64,000 nt of DNA from Clitoria ternatea (taxonomy: Eukaryota > Streptophyta > Magnoliopsida > Fabales > Fabaceae), in the NCBI GenBank assembly GCA_037962975.1, contig CM075672.1, forward strand, positions 59,280,501 through 59,344,500. The letters are read 5' to 3'. Shown piece after piece: positions 44,506-57,031 of this stretch. Below the pieces are notes generated by a model. The model did no database searches. It was not told where the DNA came from and saw only the letters and a program-made list of their open reading frames with translations. Both the position numbers and the translations under genes were made by a program. Each line of letters opens with the position of its first letter. The first letter of the stretch is position 1.

Positions 44506-45740
44506 ACCTCCAAATTCCATCGTTACCTTTGGTTAATTCCATATCTTTACCTCTTGCTTGAGTGTCAAGCAGTTCCATCAATTCTTCATCGTCCTTTTGG
44601 GCCACAGCTAAAGATTCCATAAATTCATTGGAGATCTTCAGCATCCCAACTATCATTTGATTTGGAGCGTTCATAACAACCCTGATGTTCATATCACGAA
44701 AGCTTTCCAACAACTCTTGCTCTTTGCCCATCAAGAAAGCTGCATGTAATACTTTTCTACTCAGAGCATCAGCAACAACATTTGCTTTACCAGGATGGTA
44801 CCTCAAATCAAAATCATAATCCTTTAGGTACTCCACCCATCTCGTTTATCTCATGTTTAGTTCCTTCTGATCAAATAAGTATTTTAAGCTTTTGTGGTCA
44901 TTAAATACCACGAAGTGAGACCCATATAAATAATGGCGCCAGATCTTTAACACAAACACCACTGCCGCAAGCTCAAGGTCATGAGTCGGGTAATTCTGTT
45001 TATACGGTCTTAATTGCCTTGAGGCATAGGCGATCACCCGGTCGTCCTGTATCAACACACATCCCAAACAAAACTTAGATGCATCACAATACACCACAAA
45101 TTCTTTCGTCACATCTGGTAGTGCAAGTACAGGTGCAGTAGTCAAACACCTCTTAAGAGTTTGGAAACTCAATTCACACTTGTCCGACCATACAAATGGA
45201 TTCTCCTTTCTCGTCAACCGAGTCAAAGGAAGCGCAATATGAGAAAATCCTTCAATAAAGCGACGATAATACCCAGCCAATCCGAGAAAACTCCTAATTT
45301 CAGTCACCGACCTAGGCCTTTCCCAAGCCATAACTACTTCAATCTTGGATGGATCAACAGATACACCCTTTCGGGAAATCACATGCCCCAAGAATTGTAC
45401 ACTTCCTTCCCAGAAATCACATTTAGATAACTTAGCATACAACCTTTTCTCACGTAGTATCTGCAAAACAATTTGAAGATGTTGTGCATGTTCCTCAATC
45501 GACTTCGAATACACCAATATATCATCGATGAACACTACCATAAATTGATCCAAATATGGTTGAAAGATCTGCAGGAGCATTTGTCACTCCAAAGGGCATT
45601 ACAACATACTCAAAGTGTCCATACCGAGTCTGGAATACCGTCTTTGGAATATCTTCTGACTTCACTCTTATTTGGTGATATCCTGACCTCAAGTCGATCT
45701 TGGAAAATACTACAGCGCCTCGCAACTGATCCAACAAATC
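44506..45740 (-). pseudogene. TE-F RNase H and reverse transcriptase
   Basis: A frame of 244 codons (45580-44846) has RT catalytic FIDDILVYSKS, SVQFLGHVISRKG, FLGLAGYYRRFIEGFS, then RNase H FVVYCDASKFCLGCVLIQ, HDLELAAVVFVLKIW and VFNDHKSLKYLFDQKE. A second part (44836-44506) has DFDLRYHPGKANVVADALSRK and the linker to integrase, cut by TE-G at 44505. RT palm sequence DLRSGYHQIRVK and FGVTNAPA lie at 45737-45580 in another frame. A stop near 44840 and a frameshift near 45560 break the chain. Catalytic residues are kept where visible. Confidence 0.85.
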
Positions 45741-45746
45741 ATCGAT

Positions 45747-46553
45747 TCATGGCAAAGGATATTTATTCTTAACCGTCAACTTATTCAACTGTCGGTAGTC
45801 GATACACATCCGCATACTACTGTCCTTCTTTTTCACTAATAGTACCGGAACGCCCCACGGTGAAGCACTCGGTCGGATAAACCCCTTCTCTAACATCTCG
45901 TTCACTTGTTTCTTCACTTCGGTCAATTCTACCGAAGACATTCTATAAGGCGCACGGGACACGGGTTCGGCCCCGGGAATCAAATTGATGGTAAAATCAA
46001 TCTCCCGATTGGGAGGCAACTCTAGAATTTCTTCCAGAAATACATCAGGAAAATCGCACACTACCGGAATATCACTCAACATAAGATTATACCGTTCTTT
46101 TGAAGTAAATAGAATAACATAAGTTACGGAGACATCACTCACCACGTTCTTTGTGTCAAGTTCTTGGGAGAAAACGATGGTCTTCCGATAGCAGTCCACC
46201 ATAACATGGTTAACAGCCAACCAATCGAGACCTAAAATAATATCTAGGTTCTTCAATGGCATACAAATCAGATTCACCAGAACGGTGCGATCTTCAACTT
46301 GCATTTGCAATTCCCCACACATAGTGGTTGCACGGAAAGTGGAGCCCGTAGGAGTGGAGACACTAAGAGCATTCTCCATTAACACCACCGGCAAACCAAG
46401 CCGTCGTACACAACTCTCATCAATAAAAGAATGCGTTGCACCAGAATCATAAATAACATCTACCATATAGCCATGAACAAGGCACTTACCCTGCACCAAG
46501 TTGTTGGTCTTTACAACTTCAGAAGCATCAAAGGCAAATACTCGCCTGGCCAT
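45747..46553 (-). pseudogene. TE-F aspartic protease and RT N-terminus
   Basis: Open for 268 codons on the minus strand. Protease active site VIYDSGATHSFID (about residues 33-45), LDIILGLDWLAVNHVMVDC, then the RT entry: DVFLEEILELPPNREIDF, MSSVELTEVKKQVNEMLEKGFI, VLLVKKKDSSMRMCIDYRQLN. It ends at a stop at 45747, immediately after NKYPLP, in the middle of RT. The arrangement and clade match TE-D (34311-35016). Confidence 0.87.
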
Positions 46554-46789
46554 AACATTTTGAGCACCACTGGATTGAGCATCAGACCTCCCCGAGTGTT
46601 GGCCTCCACGACCACCACCGCTTCTACCTCCACTCTGAAGATTAGTACCACGAGTCCCAGAAGTATTGGCTCGGTTACCATGTCCACTCGGTTGCTGCCT
46701 CTGTGGGCAATCAGGCGTAAGGTGCCCTGGTTATCCACATTGGAAACACACAATTTGACTAGCCGGACAGTGTTTCGCAATATGGACCT
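46554..46789 (-). pseudogene. gag: TE-F gag C-terminal end (nucleocapsid)
   Basis: Gly/Arg-rich tail and a second zinc knuckle whose CX2C half (CFQCG) is followed by a stop before PGHLTPDC. The first knuckle is split: C-Y-N-C-G-Q-E-G lies at 63161-63184 and H-I-A-K-H-C at 46783-46765, separated by TE-H. This is continuous with 63164-63958 if TE-H is ignored. Confidence 0.8.
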
Positions 46790-48526
46790 TGATGCCAAAT
46801 CTCCGAGTCATTATTTTGATGTATATTTCACAGAAGATTTACGCTTTGGCAAGCGCACCAGTCGTTAAAATTGTATTATATTTGATCGTCCCACAGGGAT
46901 TGTGGTAAGTACCTCAATCTTGGACTAGTACAAGCTGAACCAACACAAAGCACAAGAAGTTCATTTGGTTTTTGGTTGTTTTAATGTTTTATAGTTGTTT
47001 TTGTATTTCCAGAAATAGTGTTAAGATGAAATATGAAAGGTGATTAATAGAAAATAGGTCAGGATTGCTTTGGTTCACAAATTCATCAAGAAACATGCAA
47101 TTAAAGTATAATCAAACTTCATAATCCAGAGGACAATCCACTTATGGTTATTCCCTAATTCCTGAGGTGAAAAGCACTAATCCTTAAGCATCGAACCTTA
47201 ATTCCTTAAGTGCTCAATTAACCTGAGAATCTAATACGAAATTGGAGGTTGAACTCTAACTATTCACCTAAATTGATTAGGCCTGAACTAGTAAGAAAGC
47301 TGGAAGTTACCTAAGCTTCAACCATGATTCCTCACTAGCAAAGTTCTTCATCAGTTCTGGATTTGTCAATCCAGCAATTCAGACTCACTCCTCAGCTTGT
47401 TCGCCTCAGGATCTAGAAGTTGATTTCCTTGCTCACAGCTTCAAGATTCTATTGCTAACCTTCGCAATCCCAACCTTAGGGATTTAGAACTCCATTGACT
47501 TCGGTTCCATTGAAGGATTGTGGAACGTCATGGAGGAGAGATTAGAGAGAGAAAATGAAGTAGTGAGATGTTCGAAGTTTTTAATGAACTGTGTTCGATG
47601 TATTCTATATGAATTTGTCTCTCTCTTTCACAGAATATGTACAAACATATATATAGGAATCTACCTAACTAACTAACTTAACTAATAACTTAGAAAGCTT
47701 AAGTTAATGACTAAACTAACTAACTAATTAACTAATTACAGAATAATTAACTAATTACAGCTCAGCTCTTAACAGATTCCAGTTCATCATTAGCTAATTT
47801 ACAGCTCAACACTACTAATAACAGCTCACTACTTAAATTACTAAGGTGCAGAAGTAGGAGAGAAAGCAGCAGGAAACAACACTGGTGTCGAGTGTCTTCT
47901 GGAGGGAACAATCAATGTTTTAAATATCAGCCTTTACGCTTGAGCGAACTGGGTTCTCGCTTGGGCGAACTTGAGATATGTACTGCAGTATTGCATTCTC
48001 GCTTAAGCGTGATGGAGAAGCTTGGGCGAGAGTGATATTTTGGGGTCACGCTTGAGCGTAAGCTTGCTTGCTTGAGCGAATTTTACTCTCGCTTGAGCGA
48101 ATTGATTATTCATTCAGCATTCTGAAATTGACGCTTGGGTTCTTCTTTTTATCTTCGGTTCCCTGTTCTATTTTGGAGTCGGTATCTTTTGCACTCTTTT
48201 CAGTCAGATTTATGAAGTCTCACTCAGATTTTCCAAAACTCGCTCAGCTTTTTCCTTTTGGCTTGAACGCTCCTTTTCTTGCACCAATAAACAACTAATT
48301 TGCCCAGCGTTTGTTTGCTGGCTGCTTAGTGAAATTACAAATAATCATAAACTCTTAACTTATTCAATGTTTTTAATCGTTTTCTTACATAAATAGAACA
48401 CTTTTAAATAATTAAATAAATTATAAATTATTAGCAATTAATTAAATAATAAGGCTAAACTAATCACTAAACAATGAATTAAGTCAAATAAAAGGCAGAA
48501 TAATTAAGTCTTTTCAAGACTTATCA
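46790..48526 (-). repeat. 3' LTR of TE-H
   Basis: Minus-strand TGATAAGTCTTGAAAAGAC..GGCATCA. U3 contains CGCTTGAGCG-type pairs (47935-48110) upstream of TATATATA (47646-47657, minus sense). CTAACTAACT microsatellite at 47667-47740. Confidence 0.93.
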
Positions 48527-50104
48527 CATCCCCAAACTTAAAACTTGCTTGTCCTCAAGCAAATACTCAGATTAATTAACTAACAAGCTTTTATTCAACA
48601 CAATCAACCTTTCCTTAACTTAGTTCATGCTATAATTATTGAATACCGACCATGCTTTCTTTTTGCAATTTCTAAAAGTATAATAACTTACACCTCCTTT
48701 GGGAAACAAGCTGTTGATGCTTTTCTTACTGGGTCGGTGTTTCACTCTTCTCTCGATGTATAAGGTAAATAGAGTGCACTCATCACCTGCATACTTGTTA
48801 GATAAACATAGGCTTGCAACAGTTCTAAACGTCATGCCATATGCCAACACAATCAGATCAGTAAGGGCTTTTTAAGCTTATAATGGGGCTAGGCTATAGG
48901 CTCAATTATTGTTTTTCCGAGTGAGTGTCAGGTTACAAGATGTGTCCACTGATGCCTTGACTCAATTTTAACTTAATTTCCTCTACTTAGCAAGCTCCAT
49001 TATTTTCCGAGTGAATGCTAACTTAATAACTTGCAGTGCTTTGCACCTTCTTTTTCTTTCAGTCCTTCGGACTTTTCCTTTTCTTTCTTCTTTTCCATCT
49101 TTTTCCGATCACATTTTTTTCAATCGGTGCTTTGCACCTTTTTCCTTGCTGATTTTTTCATTTTTCTTCTTGGCTTTTCTATTTTTCTATTTCTCCCTTC
49201 ATTTTTCTATTTATTCATCCATAACCAAGGTCGGAGTGTGTCCTTAATTACTGTTAGGCACACTCTTCATCCCCAAACTTAGAACTTGCTAGTCCCTAGC
49301 AATAAGTAAGACTGAGCAATTCATCAGTGGAACATCCAGGGGTAAATCAGTCAGTTTTTTTTCTAGATAAATAGGCTTGTAACGTTAGGTGAATAAACAG
49401 AATAAAAGGGTCTCAGGCTCAAACATAATTATTGGGTCAAAGGATAACTAAATATATTAGGAAGGCTAATTTTTGGCCCTGGCTAAATTAACAAAAAAGG
49501 CCTTCATCATTTCTGATTGGCTGGCATACAATCAATTAGCAAGCACTGAAGCAAATTCTATCTCACTAACTAGCTTGCAAGTTCACTCGGAAAAGAATAA
49601 AACAGGCTCAAAAGCTACGAATATAACAGTTAATCAGCCAGTCATGTCCCCAAACTTAATGTAAGGTCAGAAATTCAAATTGCTAACTAGCATGCCGAGT
49701 AAGCAATTAATTAATGATGAAAAATAGTTATGGGCAGGGATCATGAGTTAAACAAAGCCGATCAATTAATTTATCCGACTACAGCTTAAGAATCAGCAAA
49801 CTTTAACTTATTAAGATGGATTTTAAATTAAACGTAATTAACATATTTTAGCAATTAAGGAGTCGGAGTAATAGAAGACTTCCCTTTTTACCTGACTGGC
49901 AGTGCCTGGGAAACACGTGGTCGGATTGGGATGCATGAATTTACCGATACATTCGAAAAACAGAATAATAACAAACAATTTTAACAAGGAAATAAAATTT
50001 CATTACAACTAAGATAAAAGAGAATTCATTGTTCAGGAAACACTTAAAATAATGTCAAGTCATTACATAAAAATATCATAATAAACAAAATACGGATCAA
50101 CAAA
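48527..50104 (-). other. 3' untranslated region of TE-H with three polypurine-like motifs
   Basis: Minus-strand AAGTTTGGGGA lies within 48527-48540 (next to the LTR), 49268-49280 and 49646-49658, spaced 741 and 378 bp, the same layout as TE-B. No supported ORF; T-rich stretch 49050-49210 mirrors the purine-rich stretch of TE-B. Confidence 0.75.
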
Positions 50105-50716
50105 TCAATCATCCTGATCCGCATTCTCTTTGTCCTGCTCGAAAGATGGTGGGAGGTCAGCTGCTAAAGGTACGTCCTCAGGAGGAATAGTAAATCCAAT
50201 GGAAGCCAACCATGCATCTCTGTCAGGTGGGGCTCCCATTTCTGCTGTGTGCTCTACCCTCAATTTGGTGGCAATCTTCTTGAGCATGAGATCGTGGTTC
50301 AAGACCCGATCATAAATTCCAAGTTGCATCTTCTTCATGACCTGTAATTCCTGCAACACCATAGAAATGTCAAAAGAAGAAGAAGAACCGGCTCCTGCAG
50401 ATTGCCTGGGACGCTCGGGCTCTCTGGTTTTAAACTTTATATCATAGTCTTCAGCCGCCTTAGCATCTCTAAACCTGTGCCTATCAAAACTTTCAACTTT
50501 TGGCGATTCGTTCCTCTCAACTGCAGGGGATGCATTCCTCTGAACCGAAGGAGATGCATTCCTTGCAACTTGACTTTGCCTGGGTGCAAGTTCAGAAGAA
50601 CCAGATATACTTATGGTTGCCACTTCCTTTTCGTTATCTGTTTGCTTTTTCCTTACACTTCCTTCTGCAAAATTTGGTCTAGGTTTTTACAGGAGTCTCT
50701 GTGATCTTCTTTTCAT
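50105..50716 (-). pseudogene. Third ORF of TE-H, unknown protein, nonsense at codon 10
   Basis: Homologue of the TE-B third ORF. The ATG at 50716 starts MKRRSQRLL and then TAA (50687-50689), where TE-B has CAA, a C to T transition. The frame is open again to 50105. The C-terminal block VLQELQVMKKMQLGIYDRVLN..PPDRDAWLASIGF is almost identical between the copies. The middle has repeated QRNASP/ERNESP-like units (three in tandem) and an insertion (DRHRFRDAKAAEDYD) absent from TE-B. The leader lacks the putative intron of TE-B. No membrane segment or known domain; function unknown. Confidence 0.65.
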
Positions 50717-50804
50717 AGTTAATGAGAAAAAATGCTGATAAACAACCTTTCTTAGGAATCAGAAGGTGCCTTTTCATCTTCAACCCAAGTTTCAGCGTAG
50801 GAAT

Positions 50805-50834
50805 TTAGGGTTTGGACGCTGAAAGGTTTTTATA
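50805..50834 (-). promoter_or_regulatory. TATA box and telo-box upstream of TE-H third ORF
   Basis: Minus-strand TATAAAAAC (50834-50826) followed by AAACCCTAA (50813-50805), colinear with 11005-11036 of TE-B. Confidence 0.5.
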
Positions 50835-50934
50835 CTGTTGAAGTCACTATCCAAGAAACGTGTAAGTATGCTCCAACTTTATTTATTACTTTATTATTAT
50901 TATATATATATATTTTTATAGACACTCTTACTCG

Positions 50935-51895
50935 GCTCACATACTGAATAGGTGGAAGATCGAGTGAGAGTGGGAAGAGATGCCGAGTGGATTCACGAAA
51001 GATGAGTGACAGTGATGAAGAAGACGAATGAATGAACAAACGATGAAAAAGAACAAACAAATGAAGGCGATAAGTAAATGAAAGAGTGAGTGGAAGAACA
51101 AATGGAAGAACGACACGTGAAAGAATACAGGATCCCAAGTGACTGAAAACTGAATGGAAATGATCCTGAGTGAATGAAGGACGAATAGATACAAAAATGA
51201 GTGAAAGAATAGATGAATGAAGTAGAGTGCATGAGATGAAGAGTTTGCATGAGAGACGAGTGAACAACTGCATTAAGATACGAGTGAACAGAAAAGCGAG
51301 TAGAAGAAAGAACAATGAAAGTAAGACCGAGTGAAAGAAAGAAAGAGTGAAATAAATGACGATTGGAAGAGTGTATGGAAGAACGAGTGGAAGAATGAAT
51401 GAGTGGGAGATTGATAAAGTGAATAAAGGATGAGTGAATTAGAGTGAACGAATGAATAAAGACCGAGTGATCAAATGGGAGACAGTGAATGGAAGACTAC
51501 AGAGGAAGAGACCGAGTGAAAGAGTGAAAAGAAAATGACCGAGTGAATGAAAAATCGAGTGAATATGGAGAAAGATACCGAGTGATGGAAATACTGAGTG
51601 GTGAAGGACGAGTGGAAGAGTAAACAAAGCAACAAGTCCAGAGAAGGAATAAGTAAATAGAAGAATCGATGAATAAAAGACGAACAGAAAAATGAGAGCA
51701 AAGCTGAGTGAATGAAACAACAAGTGGAAGAACAAATGGATAAAAGATAGAGTGCGGTAATGAAAGACTGAATGACAGGTGAGGAACGAAAAAGAAAGAG
51801 TGACCGAATGGAAGAAAGATGAGTAGATTGAGGGTGGATGAAAAAGAAAAATACAGAGAGGTTTGTGAGAAAACCGAGAAGGAATTTAGGTGGAA
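50935..51895 (-). repeat. CACTCGG repeat tract of TE-H, distal part
   Basis: Short degenerate CGAGTGAA units (plus strand), i.e. CACTCG in element sense. It continues beyond TE-I at 54944-55640. It corresponds to 9440-10895 of TE-B. Overlapping Ser/Phe/His-rich frames are not genes. Confidence 0.8.
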
Positions 51896-54800
51896 TGATA
51901 AGTGCTTTATAACACAATAAAATAGATCTAGTTTGCTTAGAATTTTAATCATTATACACTATATTTCCTTTATTTATTGCGATTTTTACTTTTTTCCACT
52001 CTATTCTACTTGGGTATGTTATTTTGCAGAAATTCGGGCAATAAAGGGTCAAAAACAAGAGAAAAACGACCATAAAATGATAAAGAAACAAGAAGAAGAA
52101 GCCCAAAGTGGAAAGAACTCTCTTTTTATGCTGAATTCTGACTTAGAATGCTGAATTCCGACTCAGAATATTGAAATCCGACTCAGATATGACCAAATCC
52201 GAGTAGGATGACTCAGAAATGACCAAATCCGAGTGGAAGGACTCAGAATGGAGCATTTTCAAGTGGAATAATGCACTGTTGAAGGTAAATCCGAGTGGAA
52301 AGTTCCCTGTCAAAGCCATTCCGAGTGATAAATGGCTGACTATTGGAGGTTCAATGCTGAAATGGAATAAGTCTCGGTTGGAGGTGATTCCAAGTGGAAG
52401 CTTCCCCGACTGCGTCCATTCCGAGTGAAAAAAGGGGACTGACGTTGAATAGATGCTGTCCAAAGCCATTCTCCGAGTGAAAGGATTGCTGGTTGAAGTG
52501 AATCTGAGTGGGAGTTTTCTGATTGCAAATAATCTGAGTGAAGAAATGCTTATTGAAACAAGTCTGAACTATTTTTCTAGGCAAATCTGTCTCGAGTGAG
52601 TTGATTCCGAGCAAATAGAAGCCACTAAATGAATAAGTGTTGAATAAGGAGGAATCCGAGTGGTTTCATTCGGAGAAAATGGCATTCTCAAGCGGAACAA
52701 GGCATTTCCGAGTAGTGTCTTAATCAAGCAAGGAAAAATTCGATCGGAAATGAATCACACTCGGGCAGACTCTCAAGTTTCACACTGAGACCAAGTGAGA
52801 AGTCTCCAAGGAAGACATCCGAGTGAGTTGGGGTAGAAAGTTGAATTTCCGAGCAAAGCAAGGCTCGGACATGAAAAGAATTCTATCAGCCAGATTCCAG
52901 TCTTTCAAGTCCAAATTTCTGAGTGAAAGGTATATCCGAGTGAGTTGATTGATGGCTGAAGTCAATTCCGAATGGAAATCAACTCGAACTTCCAAGTGAA
53001 GATGTGATTTTATCATTCGAATGAGTATAGGAAGGTGTCCGAGTGAATTCCTGAGAAATCCGAGCAAGATCTCTCCGAGTGGTTCAATTCCAGAGACATA
53101 GCCGAGTGAAACAGTGAAAGAAGACTTCCCAATCCTGAGTGAGCCACTTTCTAGTCGGTTCCAAGCCATCTTTTAATCAGTTCCGAGTGAATCACTTTTC
53201 ACTCGGTTCCGATTCAGTCTTCAATCGGTTCCGAAGGAATAAAAGTAATCGGAGTTGCTTTGCTCATCTCCTCACAACAACTTCAAAGCAACTCAACACC
53301 GACCAGTTTTCTCCTAAACACCGTCCCATTCCCTCTCTTCTATCCGCTGTCCCTTTCCTCTCCATCAACACTCTCTTCTCCACACTGTCCCAAACCAACA
53401 CCGTCCCATCTACTTTAAGCACCGGCTCCATCCATAACACCGTCCAGCAATACTCCTCTCCACACCGTCCAGCAACTCCATTGTCCCTCAAACCACAACA
53501 CCGGCCCCCTCAAATTAACACCGCCCAGTAACCCACTCAACACAACACCGTCCAGATCTCCATCCAACAGCAAGCCACAAAACCGTCCAATCTCCCAGCA
53601 AGCTGTCACTCGGTTTTGTGGAAAAACAACACTTTTTCACTCGGAATTTCTCCACCTGCACCAATCATCACTAAATCCAAGCACCGAATTATTGGAAATA
53701 TTAAAATATGCAAATTGGAAACAAGTTGGCACAACTGGAACTCACATGCACCGAAAATTTCTTCCACTTGCAATTGCAACGCGTTTTCATTAGCTGGATT
53801 CCTCCATTCCTTTGCCTATAAATGCAGGAGCAAGTGAAGCCAATTGAGCATATCAATTTCCATAAGCACTACTTCAATTCAATTCCTTTTCTTTGTTTTC
53901 TCTCTTTCGTTTTCTTTCTTTTCACGTTCCTTCTTTTCTTTTTTTCTTTTTTCTTTATTTCTTTCTTCGTTCTTTTTCTTTCTTTTTCGTTTTGTTTCTC
54001 TTTTTATTTTCTTTTTCTTTATTTTATTTTAAGAGTTGTGAATTGTAAAAGTGAGTTATTTAAATTTGTAATTGGTGGAGGAATATTGCAACAAGGAAAT
54101 ACAATGGTAAATTATTCTGAGCTTTTGGAGAAACCCATAAGTCTTTATTTTTTTTACTATGTCTTGTATGTTTTATTTTTCCATTATTTATATGAATTTG
54201 AATTATTTCATGAGTAGCTAAATTAATTATCTTCGGATAAAAGGGGTATGATAATATTTTATATTAATGTTATTTTGACTTGGAATTAAATAAATTTCTG
54301 TTTTCCATTTAGTTTAAAAAAATGCTCAATGCTTTTAGTGATTCCTAACAAGAACCTAAATGATAAAACTGTATACTTGCGGGTATATTAGTAAGTTTAG
54401 GTAATAAATAGAATCGAGGGATTTATTTTTACTAGAAAGCTTTGAACTAAACCTAAGATTTTTGAAATGCTTTTTGTGACCTCGGTAAAACCGTGAAAGT
54501 AATCAAAATTCTTTTGAGGAAATAAAAGGGATTTTCATAAAACAATAATGGGCCTTTCTGAGGATTAAGCAGCGCTTTCCATAGGTTAGGTACATTAATA
54601 GGATTCCGAGAGGAACATATCAATTAGCTTTTGGAAAATTCACCTTGGAAAACTTAATTCGATTCTTATTTATGAAAAGTTAAAATTCACTAACAAAAAA
54701 TAGAGTCTTGATCCCCCAAAATCCCAAGATATTCTCAACTCTGATTTTTAAGTGTCAAGTAAATTTTATTTATTTGTATTCTGTGCAACTTTAATTTGTT

Positions 54801-54938
54801 TAATTTTACAAAAATATTAAAAATCAATTGTGTGTATAATTAAATTTCAACATGCTGGTACTTTGAACACAGTCCCTGTGGAGAACGATAATCTTTTATA
54901 TTACGCGACATAACCCGTGCGCTTGCGGGCACCTGTCA
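51896..54938 (+). mobile_element. TE-I: solo LTR with perfect TSD
   Basis: 3043 bp, TGATAAGTGC..GCACCTGTCA, flanked by TGGAA (51891-51895 and 54939-54943). It contains CCGAGTG units (52150-53130), then CACTCGG units (53195-53645), a TATAAAT box (53817-53823) and a T-rich tract (53880-54030). The 3' end CCCTGTGGAGAACGATA..GCGCTTGCGGGCACC is typical of plant gypsy LTR ends. No other member of this family is present in the window. Confidence 0.92.
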
Positions 54939-54943
54939 TGGAA

Positions 54944-55912
54944 CGAAACAACGAGTAAATGAATACCGAGTGGATTATACCGGGTAAGAATGAAAAACGA
55001 ATGAATGAACAACAAGTGGTCGGAGAACGGAAAAACGAGTGGAAGAACACGACAGAATGAATGACTGACTGGGTGAATAAACATGAGTGAAAGACAGAAC
55101 AAGAAGGAGATAAACTAAATGGATAAAAGAACAACTACAGGGGAAACTGAGTGAATGAAAATACTGAGTGGACGAAAAAGAAAAACGGAAGATGAAGCAT
55201 TCATGAAATAATGAGTGAAAAAGATCGGGTGAATAAGTGACGAGTGGAAGAATGAACGAGTGACCGAGTGAATGGAGAACGAGTGAAAGAGATCGGGCGA
55301 GGGAATGAGAGACTGAGGGAGAAAGACGAGTGGATAAAGAAGAAAAATGGAAGACCAAGTGAACACAAGACTGACAAGAAAATATACTGAGTGAATAGGA
55401 GACTAATTGATACAAAATTGACTGTGATGAGTGATGAATCCGAGTGATAAAAGGCTGACTGAAATAAATCACCCTTCATCATCTGACCCGTTTATTAAAC
55501 CAACGATCAGAAATCATTTATTAAAGTCCCCTTTTTATTCACATCAAAATTTGGAATTTATTGAAGAATGACGAGTAAAGTTCAGTCGGAAAAAAAGGTT
55601 AAGAATGAGTAACAGTTATCCGAGTGTACTACTCTCGCTCAAGCTCAGTAAACTTTCGCTTAAGCGTGAAACAACAGCAGCAACTTCTCGCCTAAGCTAC
55701 AAGTGCTTCGCCTGAGCGAAATGGAAGAATCAGGCTCGGACTCCCTTCTTCAAAACTTCACAAATTTTATTCAAACTTTATTCACTAAATTTTTAGTTTT
55801 CTTTTTATTAATTCCGACACAGCACAAAATAAAACACTCAGAACGTAGGGCTGCCTCCCTAGAGCGCTTCTTTAAGGTCACTAGCTTGACCTTTTGGCAT
55901 TTAAGAGGATGC
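54944..55912 (-). repeat. TE-H post-pol region: CACTCGG tract and CGCTTGAGCG motifs
   Basis: 54944-55640 is the proximal half of the repeat tract. 55630-55725 has four CTCGCTCAAGC/CGCTTAAGCG-type motifs colinear with 9230-9340 of TE-B. The rest up to the integrase stop is non-coding. Confidence 0.75.
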
Positions 55913-57031
55913 CTACAGTAATAAGGAGGTTTTCTGCCTATCAAACTCTCCTCCAAAGTAGAGTTTGAGTAGCTGGCCATTTACCTTAAAAGTCCGATCG
56001 GTGGTCGGGTCTTTCAGCTCAACTGCACCATGAGGAAAAACCTCATTTACAGTAAAAGGCCCCGACCACTTCGATCTAAGCTTTCCAGGGAAGAGTCTCA
56101 GTCGGGAATTGAATAACAAAACCTGATCACCCTTTTGAAACTCCTTCTTATTGATCCACTTATCGTGCCACCTCTTTGTTTTCTCCTTATAAATGGAGGC
56201 ACTTTGATATGCGTTGAGTCGGAACTCCTCCAGTTCATGGAGTTTCAAAACTCTTTCCTCCTGGGATTGGTCACAATGCATGTTTAATAGCTTTGTGGCC
56301 CACCATGCCTTATGTTCCAACTCCACAGGGAGATGATAAGCCTTACCGTAAACTAATTGATACGGGGACATGCCAATCAGAGTTTTGAAGGCTGTTTTGT
56401 AGGCCCACAATGCATCATCTAATTTTACCGACCAATCTTTCCTAGATTTCCCGACTACTTTCTCTAAAATTCTCTTGATTTCTCTATTTGACAACTCAAC
56501 TTGTCCACAAGTTTGTGGATGGTAAGGAGTGGATATCTTATGTAAAACCTTATAGTGACGCAGGGCTTTTTCCATTATTTTATTACAAAAATGTGAACCC
56601 CCATCACTAATGAGTACTCTCGGAACTCCAAACCTAGAGAAAATATTCTTCTTTATGAACCTAAGCACCACATGTGCATCATTGGTTCTGGTCGGGATTG
56701 CCTCCACCCATTTAGAGACATAATCAACAGCAACAAGTATATATTCGTTGGAGAACGACTTTAGAAATGGTCCTATAAAGTCGATACCCCAGAGGTCAAA
56801 TAATTCCACAACTAAAATGTTTGTCAAAGGCATGCCAGCTTTAGCAGAGAGACCTCCGCTCCTTTGACATTTATCACACCTTTTGACATACACTTTAGCA
56901 TCCTGAAAGACAGTCGGCCAATAAAAGCCACTATGTAAAACCTTTGCTGCTGTACAGGAGGCACCATGATGTCCTCCACAATAGGAGTCGTGGCAATGCC
57001 ACAAGAGCCTTTCTTGCTCGGATTCAGGCAC
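55913..57031 (-). pseudogene. TE-H integrase
   Basis: 372 codons open on the minus strand. N-terminal zinc module with CHDSYCGGHHG and CDKCQRSG (Cys 52 and 55). Core: WGIDFIGPF (Asp 84), LISDGGSHF (Asp 143), GQVELSN (Glu 179), i.e. DX35E. C-terminal module: KLRSKWSGPFTVNEVFPHGAVELKD, ending FKVNGQLLKLY. All catalytic residues are intact. No chromodomain, as in TE-E. A frameshift around 56950-57031 separates it from RNase H. Integration of cDNA would be its role. Confidence 0.9.

Noticed and set aside
53822..54217. 131-codon Phe/Ser-rich frame
   Set aside because: Lies in the T-rich part of solo LTR TE-I; composition artefact.
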